From Cyclospora cayetanensis (taxonomy: Eukaryota > Apicomplexa > Conoidasida > Eucoccidiorida > Eimeriidae), in contig NW_020312169.1 in NCBI RefSeq assembly GCF_002999335.1, positions 1 to 57,858 on the forward strand: a stretch of DNA of 57,858 bases, read 5' to 3'. Shown piece by piece: positions 1 through 11,743 of this stretch. The first letter of the stretch is position 1. Every line of letters begins with the position of its first letter. A program made the position numbers and the translations under genes. Under the pieces are notes generated by a model. That model ran no database searches and was not told where the DNA came from. It was given only the letters and a program-made list of their open reading frames with translations.

Positions 1-2089
1 CTACATCTGGAGCGCTACATCCATTGCAGACGACTTTGGCGCAACCAGGTATTGTAAGTGTGAGAGTAGGCTTGTCCTACGATCCACTAAGATTCAGCCT
101 GCGTTGTCCGATGTGTTCATTCCTGCCTTCCTCTTTGCTTGCTGGGAGTGACGAAGAGGTGCGTACCATTGCAGCGCAATAGAAGTCCGTGCCTGCATCC
201 GAGCCAGCTCCACTACACTGCACAGGGTTCACGTGCTCCGGCCATCGAAACAATGAGCCGCCTCACTTGCCTGCGCCAACCGATGAATTCGTGGATTGCA
301 CATACCTACGGCCTTCGTCGATCCTCTGGCCTTGCACACTGTTGAAAGCGATCACCAGCTTTCGCTTGCTGGGCCGTCGAAATACCTAGGCCGGACTGAA
401 TTTTTCAGGCAGCTTGACATGCGACGTAAATACACTATGCTTGCTGAAATTGGGAGTCCACAATGAACGACGTGCTCTTTGGCCCAGCAAAGTGGCAGCC
501 TTGAGACAGTCACTCAGCACGCCTCGCTTTTCGAAAAGGAGTCATCCCTTCAGTACCTTATCTTGCCTGATTGAAAAGTAGTGCAGATGGTTTTTTTTAT
601 GCACGCTGTAGGATCAAAATGTTCGATCTGTGGCTCAGCCTTCTTTTGCTTGGTGGGCGACAATACCGCCTGCACTCCTTGATGCCTGCCTCAGGCAGTA
701 GTTTTTTTTCCTTTGATGGCTCGATAGAAGCAGTGAACATGCGTGAAGTTACTAACTCATCTAGAGAGTAATCTTATCTAATTGTGTGACGTCCGCAACA
801 ATGGCAGCTAGGAGGATTTGTAGTGCTGTTGATACTGCAACATCCTAGGTGCCTGCAACGGAGCCATCGAATATTCTGCCTGCAGCAGGAAAACGCATGC
901 CCAGAGTAGCACACTCTACAGCAGTAGCGCGTGCGCTGACGACAAAGCAGTGGCTTGCATTCTCGCCAAGACCTTTCATCCTTCCATGGCCTTGAAGAAG
1001 TACCATTCTACACATCGCTGCTGCCCGTTTGCTGCTGCGGGGCATATGCATGCCGCATGTACCACCACCATTCAAACGGCAATGCAAAGCTTTCAAAGCT
1101 GCTGCTCTTCTTGTAAATTACATAAGATGCACGTTAGGCCCTTTATGCATGCTGTGTGAAACAGCATTTTGCTCACATTATCATTTTGCTTTCAAGTCAT
1201 CCTGTATAATTACCATAGCATATGCAAAGGGAGAAGTGAGCCTAAGAGTGAACCTCGCGCTCTTTTCCTCAGCACACTCAAGAAAGCGAAAAAGGAAATA
1301 CATCAATAACACTACACCTACAGTTTTGGGCACGCTTATCTGCAAATCGCATCATCTCATTATGCAGCCCCTCCTGTAGTAGGAAGCCGGGGACCACAGT
1401 GAAATTGCATCATATTGGCAAAACTTCGTCGCTGCATTTGCTCGAATCGCTGCTCGTCGGACGAGCCTACTCAGGAAAGGTGGCCCAAGACTTGAAGAGC
1501 AAAGGCTGGTGCCACATCAAGGACGCACATGCGCTGCCTTGCAACGCCTTTCGTACCCGAGCCACCTCAGTTGATTTTTCTTGCTAGCAACCAGAGCTAT
1601 TGACGTACGAGTCACCGCCTGACTCTCTTGACATGCTACTGGTTCTCCCATAGACCAAATTGCTGCTTGTTATTCTCACTGCTTTGTCAAAAATGCGGAG
1701 CGCTATTCCGTGCGGGAAAACGTACGCTACGCGGCGTGATGCAGGGCTAACAAATGCAGGCAATTTGCAAATGAGCATCTTTGTATTCCCTTAGGAATTT
1801 TCCGTCTTTACTGTACCTTACAAAATATTTCAGGTCCTTCATCTCGATCGAGTTGTTTGCTGGTTTAGGCGGGTCGTGCAGGGCAACATGGCAGTAAACT
1901 ATATATAGAAGACCAACATGGTTCCTGACGCCGTGTCACAAAGTTACTTCCTATTCTGCAGCGCGGTTGCTCTTAGCTGTGGTGATCCATGGAATTTATT
2001 AAGCTTGCTTGACGACCGGGCTTTTGACATCGATATTTTGGGGACTATTCCCAAAAATCCAGAGTGTCAGAAGGGTGAAGCACTAACAT
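1..2089. other. Gene-poor left flank
   Basis: Only short, low-quality reading frames are visible on either strand, with many stops and none of the CAG-rich coding texture of the genes further right. A decayed retroelement integrase follows at about 2.09 kb on the + strand, so the upstream part of that element (RT and RNase H) may lie here. I could not recognise those domains. No RNA gene was seen. Confidence 0.5.
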
Positions 2090-3540
2090 ATTTAGGATGG
2101 CTGGCTGCGGCTCAAAGCAACTTGAACATTCAAGATATGCTTCTCAATGCTGCCTTCCGCGCAGCAAATGGCCATGTCCTTTCGAACAAAGTTGGAACTC
2201 ACACTGCAATGGGAAAGCTCTCACGGTTCTTCAGGCTGGATACGATGCTTCCCACGACACAGTGGTGTGCATCTTCGTGCCCAAGTTTCAAGCCTCTCAA
2301 ACTGCGACTTTCCTGCAAGCGTGACACTCCATAAAGCGTTCTTGGTTCTACATTGCTTTGGATTTATCTGATTATGGGCGTCATCGTTGCCCTGCCGGGG
2401 GTGAAGTATCAGGATGGCATCTACTCCAGTTGAGTGACTCAGCAAATACGCCGAGTTCATCGCCTTGCTGCAGCTGTATCATGACACCGGAGGAAGCCCA
2501 AGTACGTTTTCCTTTAAGTATCGAGATGCGCGACCAAGCTCGCTAGCTCGGCACAGCGCTCTAGAGGAATTTGGGTCGCTATGCGTATAATTCCTTTACG
2601 ACCCGCCAGCACAGTGACCATATCTAAGCCAATGAGAACCATCGGAAAGCAGATGGACAGATAGAGCGCAGCGAGCGCCCTCTCTGGGCGTACGCGCGAC
2701 CTTTGGCTTACAAAATCCAATCGCTTCTCCGGATTTTTTTACTGGTGATAGGTTGCCTGTAACCCAGCAGTATCATCCTCCAGCCTTTGTGCGGCAGCGT
2801 ACTTGATCTAGACTGAGCAGGTCGCTTTTGAGCTGTTACCTGCCCTGACCATCCGGGGTCAGCAGAAACTTTTTGCAGAGAAGGGATTCAGAGAGCTCGT
2901 GGCTAGCGCACGCGAACGACTCCGCAAAGCAAAACAAACAATCAAGGATTCCTGATAGGCGACGTTAGGCCGAGGGTTTCTTGCAGGGAGATATCATTCT
3001 CCAGAATAAGCGGGCTCTACAAGGCGTATCGGAAAGTTCACTACGCGAAGACCCTTGCGGCCAGGAGTCTAGGACCACTAAATATTCGCCTCACGATTGA
3101 ATGCCTTGAATATTCGATGCATTTCGTCTAAAGTTGGAGGTTCCGCAGATGCGACGATCGCGGGTTGTTTTGAAGAACTTTCAAAACTCGCCAACTTATT
3201 CGCAAACAGTGCCGCGGAGGCAGGCGAGTTGTCAGAAGGCGCAGCATCCGCAGTGGTCGATGAAAATGTTGGGTTTTAGGACTCTCAAGTACCTAGGGGA
3301 TACGAGGCAAGAGTTCCTATTAAACCGGTGTGGGAGCGCTTATATTAGCGGTTGATAGAGAGTGGTCGGTAACTTGTGCTGGAAGAAACTTTGTGCTGCT
3401 GGTGCTAATGAGTTGGATGAATACCTTCAATGGTAACCAGAGCCGTTTATCCAAATGTATCCCCGGCTATCCTCTGCGTCAAAGGCCCATAAGAGCCTTT
3501 GACTTGCCGAAGCACTTTTCTCGGGGCGTTTAACAGTCAG
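2090..3540 (+). mobile_element. Decayed Ty3/gypsy-type LTR retroelement, integrase to C-terminal part
   Basis: Frame-shifted fragments in the right order resemble a chromovirus-like integrase. Around 2.18-2.32 kb a stretch reads like the zinc-binding end and linker (VPKFQASQTATFLQA, compare the usual CPxCQxxKxxxxxPAG). About 2.34-2.95 kb resembles the core, and near 2.89-2.95 kb comes FRELVASARERLRKAKQT, matching the helical segment before the C-terminal barrel. From 3.02 to 3.11 kb a KLAxRxxGP-like motif appears as KTLAARSLGPL. Stops and frame changes interrupt it everywhere, so it is a relic. The same helical segment occurs in the element at 29.2 kb (FREWLASARERMRNVRNYA), which ties the two copies to one family. 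A chromodomain could follow at 3.2-3.35 kb but is not convincing. The limits are approximate and no LTRs were identified. Confidence 0.6.
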
Positions 3541-4940
3541 GATGTGATACAGCCGTACTTGACTTTGGGAGTGCCGGTGCGAGCGTCGTTTTGTGGGTGC
3601 CGTCTGGATGTATAAAGGATCCCCAGAAAGGGACTATGGAATACACTGTGTAGCAGATCCTTATGCTCAGATACGCTTATGCAGTTCGACAGTATAATCC
3701 TCGGGAACCTGCTTCACAATGATTCTGTCCGATAGCATACAGTTAACGCATGCCCTACCTTCCATTCATTTTCAAAAGCAAAGCCGGTTTATGCCCCCAA
3801 ATGCTGGTCGATTCTCGCATTTTGCGATTTTTCACGTCAGCTGCGTTGTGCTTATTGTCCCCTTCATGCTGCGGGGGCTTCCCAAGTATTTGAACACACG
3901 CTGGGGCTGGCCGTGGAATCAGCTGAATGCACTGAGCTGGAAGGCCAGCAGGTTGCTTGCTTGTTGGCAGCTCGTCATTAGTTAGAACAGCTGGCTTGAT
4001 ATACGGACATTTTCGCGGCATGGCCGCTTTAGGTCCATCAAAATATTAAACCAATAAGTTGATTGCAGAGGCATTTAGACGCCGAGTTGTCTTTAGTTAC
4101 CGCGCTGCGGAACCCACCATAAAAGACAACGGCTTCAACTTATTATGCTACCGGCTGTAGGCCAGTACCCACATAGTAAATGAGTGTTGTTGATGAGACC
4201 AGGAGGGATATACCACCCTCCACTGCGTGTAGCTGTGGCTGCACGTCTGTCTTTAATTGGGTCACCACGGCATATGTAGGACCATCTCTCGGAACTCTTT
4301 GCTGCTCCACCTAAGCTGTCACTTTTGTGTGAGAATCGTCCAGCAGTTCAAGCGGCATTTACCTGGTTGTGCGAATCCTTGTGCCATATCTCCCTTTCGC
4401 AAATCTATGTCTCAGGACTGAGCTAACGACTGTACAGCCAGATTGTACTTCAACCCCATTTCCATTGCATGTGCCACCGGTATCAGATTGCACGACATTT
4501 TTCACAATAAAAGAGATTTCGCTTCTGAAACGCTATTTAGGGTTTCTCAGGAGAGCAGAATCCCCATGACCTTTCTGTCCTATTCACCTGTGCCTCTAGG
4601 CATTGGTGGATAAACACAGCCGTGATGCCCATACGAGCTCGATTCAGGCACCAGAGCTTCCTTCATAGCCACAGACGCAAGACGTGAGCTCCAGTGCTCG
4701 TAGGGTCTCCTCTACTAAATTGTCTGGTGAATCGTCATCGCTTGATTGTTCAAACATCATGAGTCATCGCCTAGTCTGTGACTACCTGACCTGACGTTTC
4801 GGGACAAAGCGCGATACACCACGTATAGGGCAGCTGTCTTCTACTTTGTGGCTCTTTGCGAAGCAATGTCATATATTGTTTTGATGTGCTCATGTATCCA
4901 GAGTGTTTCTTGGATCAGCTTTCTCAAGTTTCCCAAAGCT
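3541..4940. other. Intergenic, nothing recognised
   Basis: Neither strand has coding texture or a recognisable domain. Short frames exist but look random. Confidence 0.5.
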
Positions 4941-5412
4941 ATTGAGCTTTTTGGGTTCTCCCCTCATAAGCCAATCAGTCGGGGCGTCTGTAAAAGGTTG
5001 AGCTGTACTACTCCCTGCTGGCAGACAATTTACTTTGCTTCCATACAGCTGCCATTAAGCAGCAAAATGCCTCTGGGTTACAGTCAACTCGGTGTTCGAC
5101 TTCTCGCGCCGCAGCCGGCATCGTGCTATCGGCAACTTTCACAGACACGGGCTACTTCTTGGCCGGTGGAAGAGCTATTGAGCTTGTTGGGTTCTCCCCT
5201 CATAAGCCAATCAGTCGGGGCGTCTGTAAAAGGTTGAGCTGTACTACTCCCTGCTGGCAGACAATTTACTTTGCTTCCATACAGCTGCCATTAAGCAGCA
5301 AAATGCCTCTGGGTTACAGTCAACTCGGTGTTCGACTTCTCGCGCCGCAGCCGGCATCGTGCTATCGGCAACTTTCACAGACACGGGCTACTTCTTGGCC
5401 GGTGGAAGAGAA
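4941..5412. repeat. Two-copy direct tandem repeat, 236-bp unit
   Basis: The stretch from 4941 to 5176 is repeated immediately from 5177 to 5412 with a period of 236 bp. The copies are almost identical; the one difference I noticed is AGCTTTTTGGG in copy one against AGCTTGTTGGG in copy two, close to the unit start. The second copy breaks off just after GGTGGAAGAG. The unit is not a multiple of three, so it is unlikely to be a coding repeat. Near identity in decayed surroundings suggests a recent duplication. Confidence 0.95.
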
Positions 5413-7003
5413 CAAAATTATTACATTGCCAGGTGGTGTGATAAGAACTCACTACTGCTACAGGTTGCTCGATATGTCACTGCAGCAGCTAATAAATCAG
5501 TTGGGAAAAGATGATCACACGGGTATGTTCTAACAACTGTAATGCTCCATATATGGTCTCCGTAAGTACACACCTCGCTTGAGATTCGAAATCAATGTAT
5601 CAGGGATGACTCACTGGCCTCCACAAGAACAGTCGTCCTCCATTGCATGTACTTTTCAAAATTACTGCAGTTCGGGGCAGGTCGTGTAGCTCTACCCTGT
5701 AGCCTCACGCAGCATCAACAGGCACTTTTAGATAGCCTCTACCTCATACGCAGACAAACTAGCGTCCTGTTGTGTCGAGTTAAGAGTACTCTATAATACA
5801 TTACGTACACCATCAAACATCTATTAGTCAGGCCCTTCCTAACATATGTTTGAATGATTCTAGTGCAGTAGAGCGCATCAAATTGTAGGTCAGCCTGCTA
5901 CAATATTGTTCAATGGTGATTTGGTTAACTAGTGATAGAAAAAATTTTATCCCAATTCCCATCAGACATGAAGGCTTGCACCCTACGGTGGCATACATAG
6001 CTTCTCAGAGATACTAAAATTGCGCCCCAACATTTGTCCCTCTTCTGCGTTGTAGAGCAAAAATGGGCGGTGCAACGCAAGTTTCCTTTGTTGTTCCTGA
6101 GGAACAAAACAGCGCGAGGAGGTGTGTGGCATTTCAACAGGTACCACAGGCGGTGACTAGGCAGATGCACCATCAACACATTCACGTGAAAGTTTTTTCC
6201 TTAGTCTAAGCATGACGACATGCTTGTACAAAGCCATAGATTAGATAGTAGCCCGATCATTCCCCCCAAAGCGCGCTGCTGTCGTTTCATAGCAAACCAA
6301 AATCATGCTAAAATGCAGCAGCCCCCTTTATATAAGTATACAAGTGCAGTCAGACCCTGATTGCTCTAGTTGGCATTGCCCCATTTCTAAAGGCAGCGAG
6401 CGTTCACACGCGACACTCTGGATGATATCTTCTGAGCGCGTAGAGTAACACGGAAAAATCTAGGCAAGCTTCCCCGCCCTGGGTGCATGGCACGTTTTCT
6501 GCAATGATGGCATTACGAGTAAGACGAAGTGGCTTAGGCTAAAAATGCATGAAAGCAGCCCTCATGCACGGTCGAGGGGGCATGCACGATAATTCGCGAA
6601 TCGTGGTATAGAAACAGAATTCCATACACGAATTGTCTTTGTGGAGTAGCAGAGCCGGAAGAGACCCGGTTTGTGGAGGAGCAAGCATACACAGATTGGA
6701 TGGCTGTGGTGTGTGTAGATAAACTGGATAGATTCAGTAAGTAATTGAGCTTCAAGATATGCTCAAAATGTGTTTGCAGCATAAGCACCAAGTCTAAAGA
6801 CTCCAAGCTTCGCAGGCGTTTGCTGAAAAGCAAACACCTACAAGCGTGAACCAGCTGACATCTAAGCAATCACTGCCAGAGCCAGTGTGCTGGTACTAGC
6901 ATACATGTAACCATATGCGTAAAAGCTCCTTGCAGGCGTCCCTGTGCGTCAGAAGGCTACCCAAAGGCAGTCAACTTGCTACCTGGCTAGTATAGCAGCT
7001 CGC
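5413..7003. other. Intergenic region and probable 3' flank of the 7-TM gene
   Basis: No coding texture is visible. The right end must contain the 3' UTR of the minus-strand gene that stops at 7004. A minus-strand frame of 111 codons at 6534-6869 lacks recognisable features and was not called. Confidence 0.45.
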
Positions 7004-9208
7004 TTATGCAAAGGGATTTCTTCTCGTTGCGCGACCGTCCGTCAATAAGCCGCTGACATCCTTGCCGCTGTATCGGCTGATGCTGCCAGTGTAGCGACCG
7101 CAGTTGCTCAGATTGGGACTATCGCCCATGCAACTCGGTTGATTTTCACACGTGCTGCTTAGGCACGAAGAATCGCTTGCACTCTCTTGCTGCTGCAACT
7201 GCTGCTGAAGTATTTGAAGAGCCCCCATATGCGGCGGTTGCTGCTGCAGTTGCAGCTGCTGGAATGCGCGCGCTCCGTCGCTGCTGGCACCGGCAACCGT
7301 ACACCACACGCTTGAGGGTTCTTTGTACGGCGAGGGATACGCCTGAAATGTGCTTTTGCTGATGCTGCCGTGGGTCGTACTGGTGCTGTTACTGTTTTTA
7401 CTCCACGGCATAAAGGCCTTGAGCACGAGCAGGGAGGGCAGTAGCTCGGAGCCAAACAGCAGTATCAAATCAAATGTCAAGTGCTCTTGGTGCTGTTGCA
7501 CAACCGTGGGATACATATGTCTACCCCATAGGCCTACCAACAGCATATACACGCCAAGCAGCAGCAACAGCGGCGGGCAACAGCACGCTATCAGGAACAG
7601 CCGCATGCGCGCTTCTTCCCCTAATTCATCGATATTGTTGCTATCACTGGCGTGCCGTCTACTAGCAGCTGGAGCAGCACCCAGCGAGAGTTGCAGAGTC
7701 AAGTTGCTGCTGCTGCTTCCGCTTCTGCTCCCACGGTGCTGCTGCTGCTCCTGCTGGAGGCCACAGTTCGGTAGCAGCAAGTAATCTCCTTCCGCCATGG
7801 CCGATTCGGCAAATGTTTCTGGTGCCACGAGCTCCTGATGTTGCAAGTGTTGCAGGTGGTGTTGCTGCAGGTGCAGCAATGGTTGTAGCATCAAGGCGTC
7901 TCGCTTGCGGAGCTCTCGCAGCACCAAAGTGCCAAAGAGGAGCAGCAGCGAAGCTGTCAGCACGTAAAGCCCACCCACGATTACACATGCCAGCCTGCAA
8001 CAGCAGTCGCAAGCGCAGCATGTGGGAAGATTCAGCGGCGACGTTCGGCAAAACAAAATCATAAATGCCTGCGCAGCGACGCGCTGGCCGGAGTACCTGT
8101 GGAAAGCGTTGCAGAAGGGTGACACCACACCTACAGCAGCAGTCTCATACCGTTGAAAGAGGTGCTGCGAAGCCTGTCCATAGCTGAACGCAGCTGCTAA
8201 AAGGAAGGCGGTCATGCCAGCAGCAGCAGCAACAAGAGCCGCAGCAGGACCCAGCTTGCTGCTGCTTCGCTGCAGTGTGGCTGCAGCGTACAGCTGCCAC
8301 GAAAAGGCGCCAAGCAGCAAGAAGACGGACACAAACAGGAGAGAGGGAGTAAATTGAAAGAGGGTGCGCCACCAGATATCCAAGGGGGCGCACTGCAGGG
8401 GCGAAGGCCATAGACCGCGCCTTGCACCTTCGGGTAATGCTGCTTCTGCAGGCGAAGCGTATGGCAGACGAATCCCTGCAGCAGCAAACGTGCCGTCAGG
8501 CGCGGAAGTAGTAAAAGCCATTGAGGCGCCACGCGTCTTCACCGAGGCATGCACAGACTCCGATATTCTTGGTGCTGCAGCTAGCACACGAAGGTGCGCA
8601 GCAGAATCGGTGACCTCCGGAGGTGTGGTGGCCAGGGGAGCTCCTCCAATTTCAGCTGGGTTTTCGTCCCGCTTACCAATCAGTAGATCCTCTTCTGAAG
8701 TTTGCTGCTGCCCCTGCGCAGCACTAGGAGTGTTTGGCGTCGGAAGTTGCTGCTGTGGCTCCAGCTGCTGCGGGGGGTACTCCTGGTTTGGGGGCAACAG
8801 CGGCATCACGAGAAGCAGGAGCATCACTAACAACAGCACGGCCCTCAAGAATGCAGCAAAAGACAACAGAAGCAGCAGCTTAGAGCGTAGCGCGCCACCT
8901 CCCAGAAGGCCGCTGCGCGGTCTCGATGCTGCTGCAGCAAGAGGAACGGCGGCAGCGGGAGTCTTGGTACTGTGCCATTGCAGAAGCGCAGTGGCAGCTA
9001 CAAAGCCAAATCCTGTGAGCAGCAGCAGCAGCAGCACGTAGGCCTCTAGAGGGACGCTTCCGGGTGTGCAAGGATACTCTTGAAACTTGGAGACTCGTGC
9101 CAGTGCTCCTATACCGGTCATTGCGGCTCCACCTGGTGCGGATGCAGGTCCAACCGATTCCGCAGTTGCCGACACTGCTGCTGCGCTGGTTGACGTCGCA
9201 GCCTCCAT
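7004..9208 (-). CDS. THH1/TOM1/TOM3-like seven-transmembrane protein
   Basis: An open frame of 734 codons starts at an ATG. Hydrophobic segments lie at about residues 53-78 and 111-138, then near 285-310, 325-350, 400-425, 540-565 and 580-600. Several match the plant TOM1/THH1 family by eye: LRAVLLLVM in the second segment, PSLLFVSVFLLL in the third, and ELLPSLLVLKAF in the last (family form EILPSSLVLF). Plant members are tonoplast or endomembrane proteins; TOM1 and TOM3 support tobamovirus replication, and the native role is not settled. A 102-nt in-frame intron may lie at 7995-8096 (CACAG|GTACTC to TTGCAG|GCTGGC). Removing it joins FCNAFHR to LACVIVGG, closer to the family spacing. The Q- and S-rich tail after residue 610 is typical of this genome. 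The membrane topology is clear; the family call rests on motif reading. Confidence 0.6.
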   Translation of the reverse strand: MEAATSTSAAAVSATAESVGPASAPGGAAMTGIGALARVSKFQEYPCTPGSVPLEAYVLLLLLLTGFGFVAATALLQWHSTKTPAAAVPLAAAASRPRSGLLGGGALRSKLLLLLSFAAFLRAVLLLVMLLLLVMPLLPPNQEYPPQQLEPQQQLPTPNTPSAAQGQQQTSEEDLLIGKRDENPAEIGGAPLATTPPEVTDSAAHLRVLAAAPRISESVHASVKTRGASMAFTTSAPDGTFAAAGIRLPYASPAEAALPEGARRGLWPSPLQCAPLDIWWRTLFQFTPSLLFVSVFLLLGAFSWQLYAAATLQRSSSKLGPAAALVAAAAGMTAFLLAAAFSYGQASQHLFQRYETAAVGVVSPFCNAFHRYSGQRVAAQAFMILFCRTSPLNLPTCCACDCCCRLACVIVGGLYVLTASLLLLFGTLVLRELRKRDALMLQPLLHLQQHHLQHLQHQELVAPETFAESAMAEGDYLLLPNCGLQQEQQQHRGSRSGSSSSNLTLQLSLGAAPAASRRHASDSNNIDELGEEARMRLFLIACCCPPLLLLLGVYMLLVGLWGRHMYPTVVQQHQEHLTFDLILLFGSELLPSLLVLKAFMPWSKNSNSTSTTHGSISKSTFQAYPSPYKEPSSVWCTVAGASSDGARAFQQLQLQQQPPHMGALQILQQQLQQQESASDSSCLSSTCENQPSCMGDSPNLSNCGRYTGSISRYSGKDVSGLLTDGRATRRNPFA

Positions 9209-10040
9209 GGCTCCAGGAGCAGCAAGAGCGACGGGGAACCTGCGCCACCACGAGCTCCCTCTGCCTCTACGAGGAGATCAGGCCCGTAGGCAGCCGCTTT
9301 AGGATCCACTGTTCAGCCTGTGAGCAGAGAGGAGGAGGAGGAGAAATGGAATTCGCAAATACACAGAGCAGCTGCCTGCCCTTGCTGGGGCCGCTGGTGC
9401 GGAGCCTCACATGCCGAAAACCTGCTCGGCACACCAGCGCTGCCAGGAGAGTGCCACATTCCGCTATGGAGACACAGCCATCAAGAAACGCCCGAATTTC
9501 ACAATAAAAGCAGCAAAATGCCAGTTATGTCATCGTCGAAAACCGCTACTTAGCCTCTTGGGGGTAGAAGGTTTGTCTTGGCCGCCTACCCGTGCGGTCG
9601 CTGCGTGCATGCGACTCGGGAGCTTCAAGTGGCGTAGCACTCCTTCTGGTGGATAAGCATCTAGCAGTCACCAATTGGCGCATCTAGACCAATTTCTGCT
9701 GCAGTTTTCGCAGTTTTGCTTGCCTTTTAAGGGTGTCCGCCCGCTCGCTGTCTACGCAGCCCAGTTGTCTCCGCGTTTACTGCTCTGCTTGCAGCTGGAT
9801 TTGGGGGTAATTCAGCGACGGAGAAGTTTTCGCTTCTGCCTAATGGCAAGGGTGTGAACTGCGTGTGTTTCCCGCCATGCCGGGGGGCGGTAGTTTATGC
9901 ACCATAGCCAGCAGCAGGAGCAAGAGCGTTAGTGGGACAAAATTAGCGAGCGTAGCCGCGCCTGCAGCTGCAACCCATGCGGCTGCACCGCTACACAGGA
10001 GCCACGCCGTCAAGACGCGACTATCAGCCGGTACAAAAGC
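9209..10040. promoter_or_regulatory. Divergent intergenic region between 7-TM gene and E2 gene
   Basis: About 830 bp separate the start codons of the minus-strand 7-TM gene and the plus-strand E2 gene, so both promoters should be here. A minus-strand frame at 9118-9309 beginning MDPKAAAYGPDLL is out of frame with the 7-TM start and could be an upstream ORF or nothing. I recognise no defined motif. Confidence 0.35.
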
Positions 10041-11664
10041 ATGACCTCGAATTCCGCAGCGGCTAGACTGCGGAGGGAATGGCGCGCCCTTCAGAGGGAG
10101 AATTTGCCGAACATTGTCACGAAACCCGATGGCGATGATCTGCTCACGTGGTTCTTTCTATTGTAGGGCGAACAAACCGCACTGACCCCTTTTCTGTCTA
10201 CCCCCTCTGCCCCTTCGTCCTCTTATTTCCTTCCTCCTCCTTTGGCGGGTGTCGGTGTGCACATGGCCAGCCCCCGTGTGTGGACATACTTGAGCGCATT
10301 TTTTACTATTGAAAACCTGCTTGTTTCAGCGAACTCAATCTGGGTGTAGCGCTGATTGCGCTTCAGACATGATTTACCTTCCGACACACCCTTTGCCGGC
10401 GGATACTTTCTAGGAAAACTCGTATGCCAGCCCTCCTGCGCCTCCTCCATATGAACCCCTAGTTTCAACAGTATTCACCAGTATAGGGCGTCCAGTGCTC
10501 AAGAGAATGCTGCTCTCCCTTTTTGACTCCACCTTGTAGCGGCATGTGCTGCATCTCCTGCCGCCGCCACAGCTCCTGCTTTGCGGCCACAGGTCTTTCC
10601 TGCCAATTACCCCTTCGCGCCTCCGTCGATTTCGATGGTCACGCCAAATGGGCGTTTCGAAGTTAACACGCGGCTCTGCACGTCTTTCAGCGACTTCCAT
10701 CCGGTATCCGCATGCTGCAGGATCCCTCCTCCCGTATCTGTTCACACCTTCGTGGTGGCTGCGTGCTGCATTGCTCTGAGAGATAGACGTTCTGCTCGAC
10801 TGCTTCTGCGCTGGTGCCGCCTCGCTGTGGTTGTGCAGGAGCTCTGGAACCCCTCTTGGAAAGTCGAAACGCTCCTCACCGGCTTTGTCTCTTTCATGCT
10901 GGGTAAGCTAGGCTTATAGCGGTTCTTATTGCTCAATATGAGGCCGTAGTTTGTGCACCAGGAGATGTGTCGTTGGCGCCACGCGTGCAGTGGTAGCCTG
11001 GTGCTCCACTGTCTCCATCAACCACTGAGCGGGACGCGCGCTTATGGCTGTTGCTGCAGATGAGAGATCCTCTGGCTCGGTAGGGTGTATAAACACCTCT
11101 GCGGAGCATCGAATGCGGCTGGCGAGAGAGTCGGCAGCGGCATGCATAGCAAATAGCACATTTCGGCGGCTGTTTCCAGAATTTATCGAGGTGGGGGTTC
11201 AAGGGAGGCGGTGGCGTCCGTCAGCACGCTGGTGTTCTAATATCCGGGCTTCTGCTGGAGTCGAAATCTAGCCGTGCCGTTGTCTGTGTCCTTGTCGTAG
11301 TATGTCAGTGTCAAGGAGTGTTCCTTGCCGTTTCGCGCACCTGCTTACCCTCCTGAGTGCGAGGCGCTGCGTCTGCATGCGTTTTCAGCGCGTGCGCACA
11401 GCACGGGAAGCCTCAGCAGTAACGCAGGAGGCCTGCGCATTGAATGTAGCAGCTGCTGACGGCCAGAGACATTATCGCATGTCCTCGCGTTTTTTCGCCG
11501 GCGCCACGAGCCCTGTGCCGTCACCCTACGCTGACCAGTTGGCCTCCGCAGGAGCAGCAGGAGTAACATCAGTACGGTCCATATGGCGGCTGACGTTGGC
11601 GATTGCATGCAGCGCGGTGCTCGCAGTTGTCTTTGGGCTGTGTGCGAGTCAGCGCTTCTTCTAG
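10041..11664 (+). CDS. UBE2J2-like: Ubiquitin-conjugating enzyme E2, Ubc6/UBE2J2 type, tail-anchored
   Basis: Six exons join in phase: 10041-10162, 10367-10421, 10593-10703, 10839-10902, 11060-11190 and 11389-11664, giving 252 residues (human UBE2J2 has 259). The N-terminal helix reads [14 protein letters not shown], followed by [13 protein letters not shown]. The active-site block has [13 protein letters not shown] with the catalytic cysteine at about residue 88, then SFSDFHP and [25 protein letters not shown] is the Ubc6/UBE2J form of the E2 HPN region. LFPEFIE begins the linker, and a hydrophobic segment near residues 227-250 ends the protein, as expected for a C-terminal ER anchor with the catalytic domain in the cytosol. 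Known role: ubiquitin transfer in ER-associated degradation. Introns of 135-204 bp are GT-AG. The start is the first ATG before the conserved helix. Confidence 0.93.
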
Positions 11665-11743
11665 GGCCTCGCCGGGCATTTGCTAGAGCAAGCGGGTGGC
11701 TACAATAAGGACGGCGTTTGCCATAAGAATTGGCTTCAGTGGG

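Noticed and set aside
4528..4542. TTTAGGGTTT, like one telomere repeat junction
   Set aside because: A single unit only; no array and no subtelomeric context could be shown.
8364..9041. 225-codon + strand frame
   Set aside because: It lies antisense to the transmembrane gene and consists mostly of alanine/serine/glycine repeats from complementing CAG/CTG codons.
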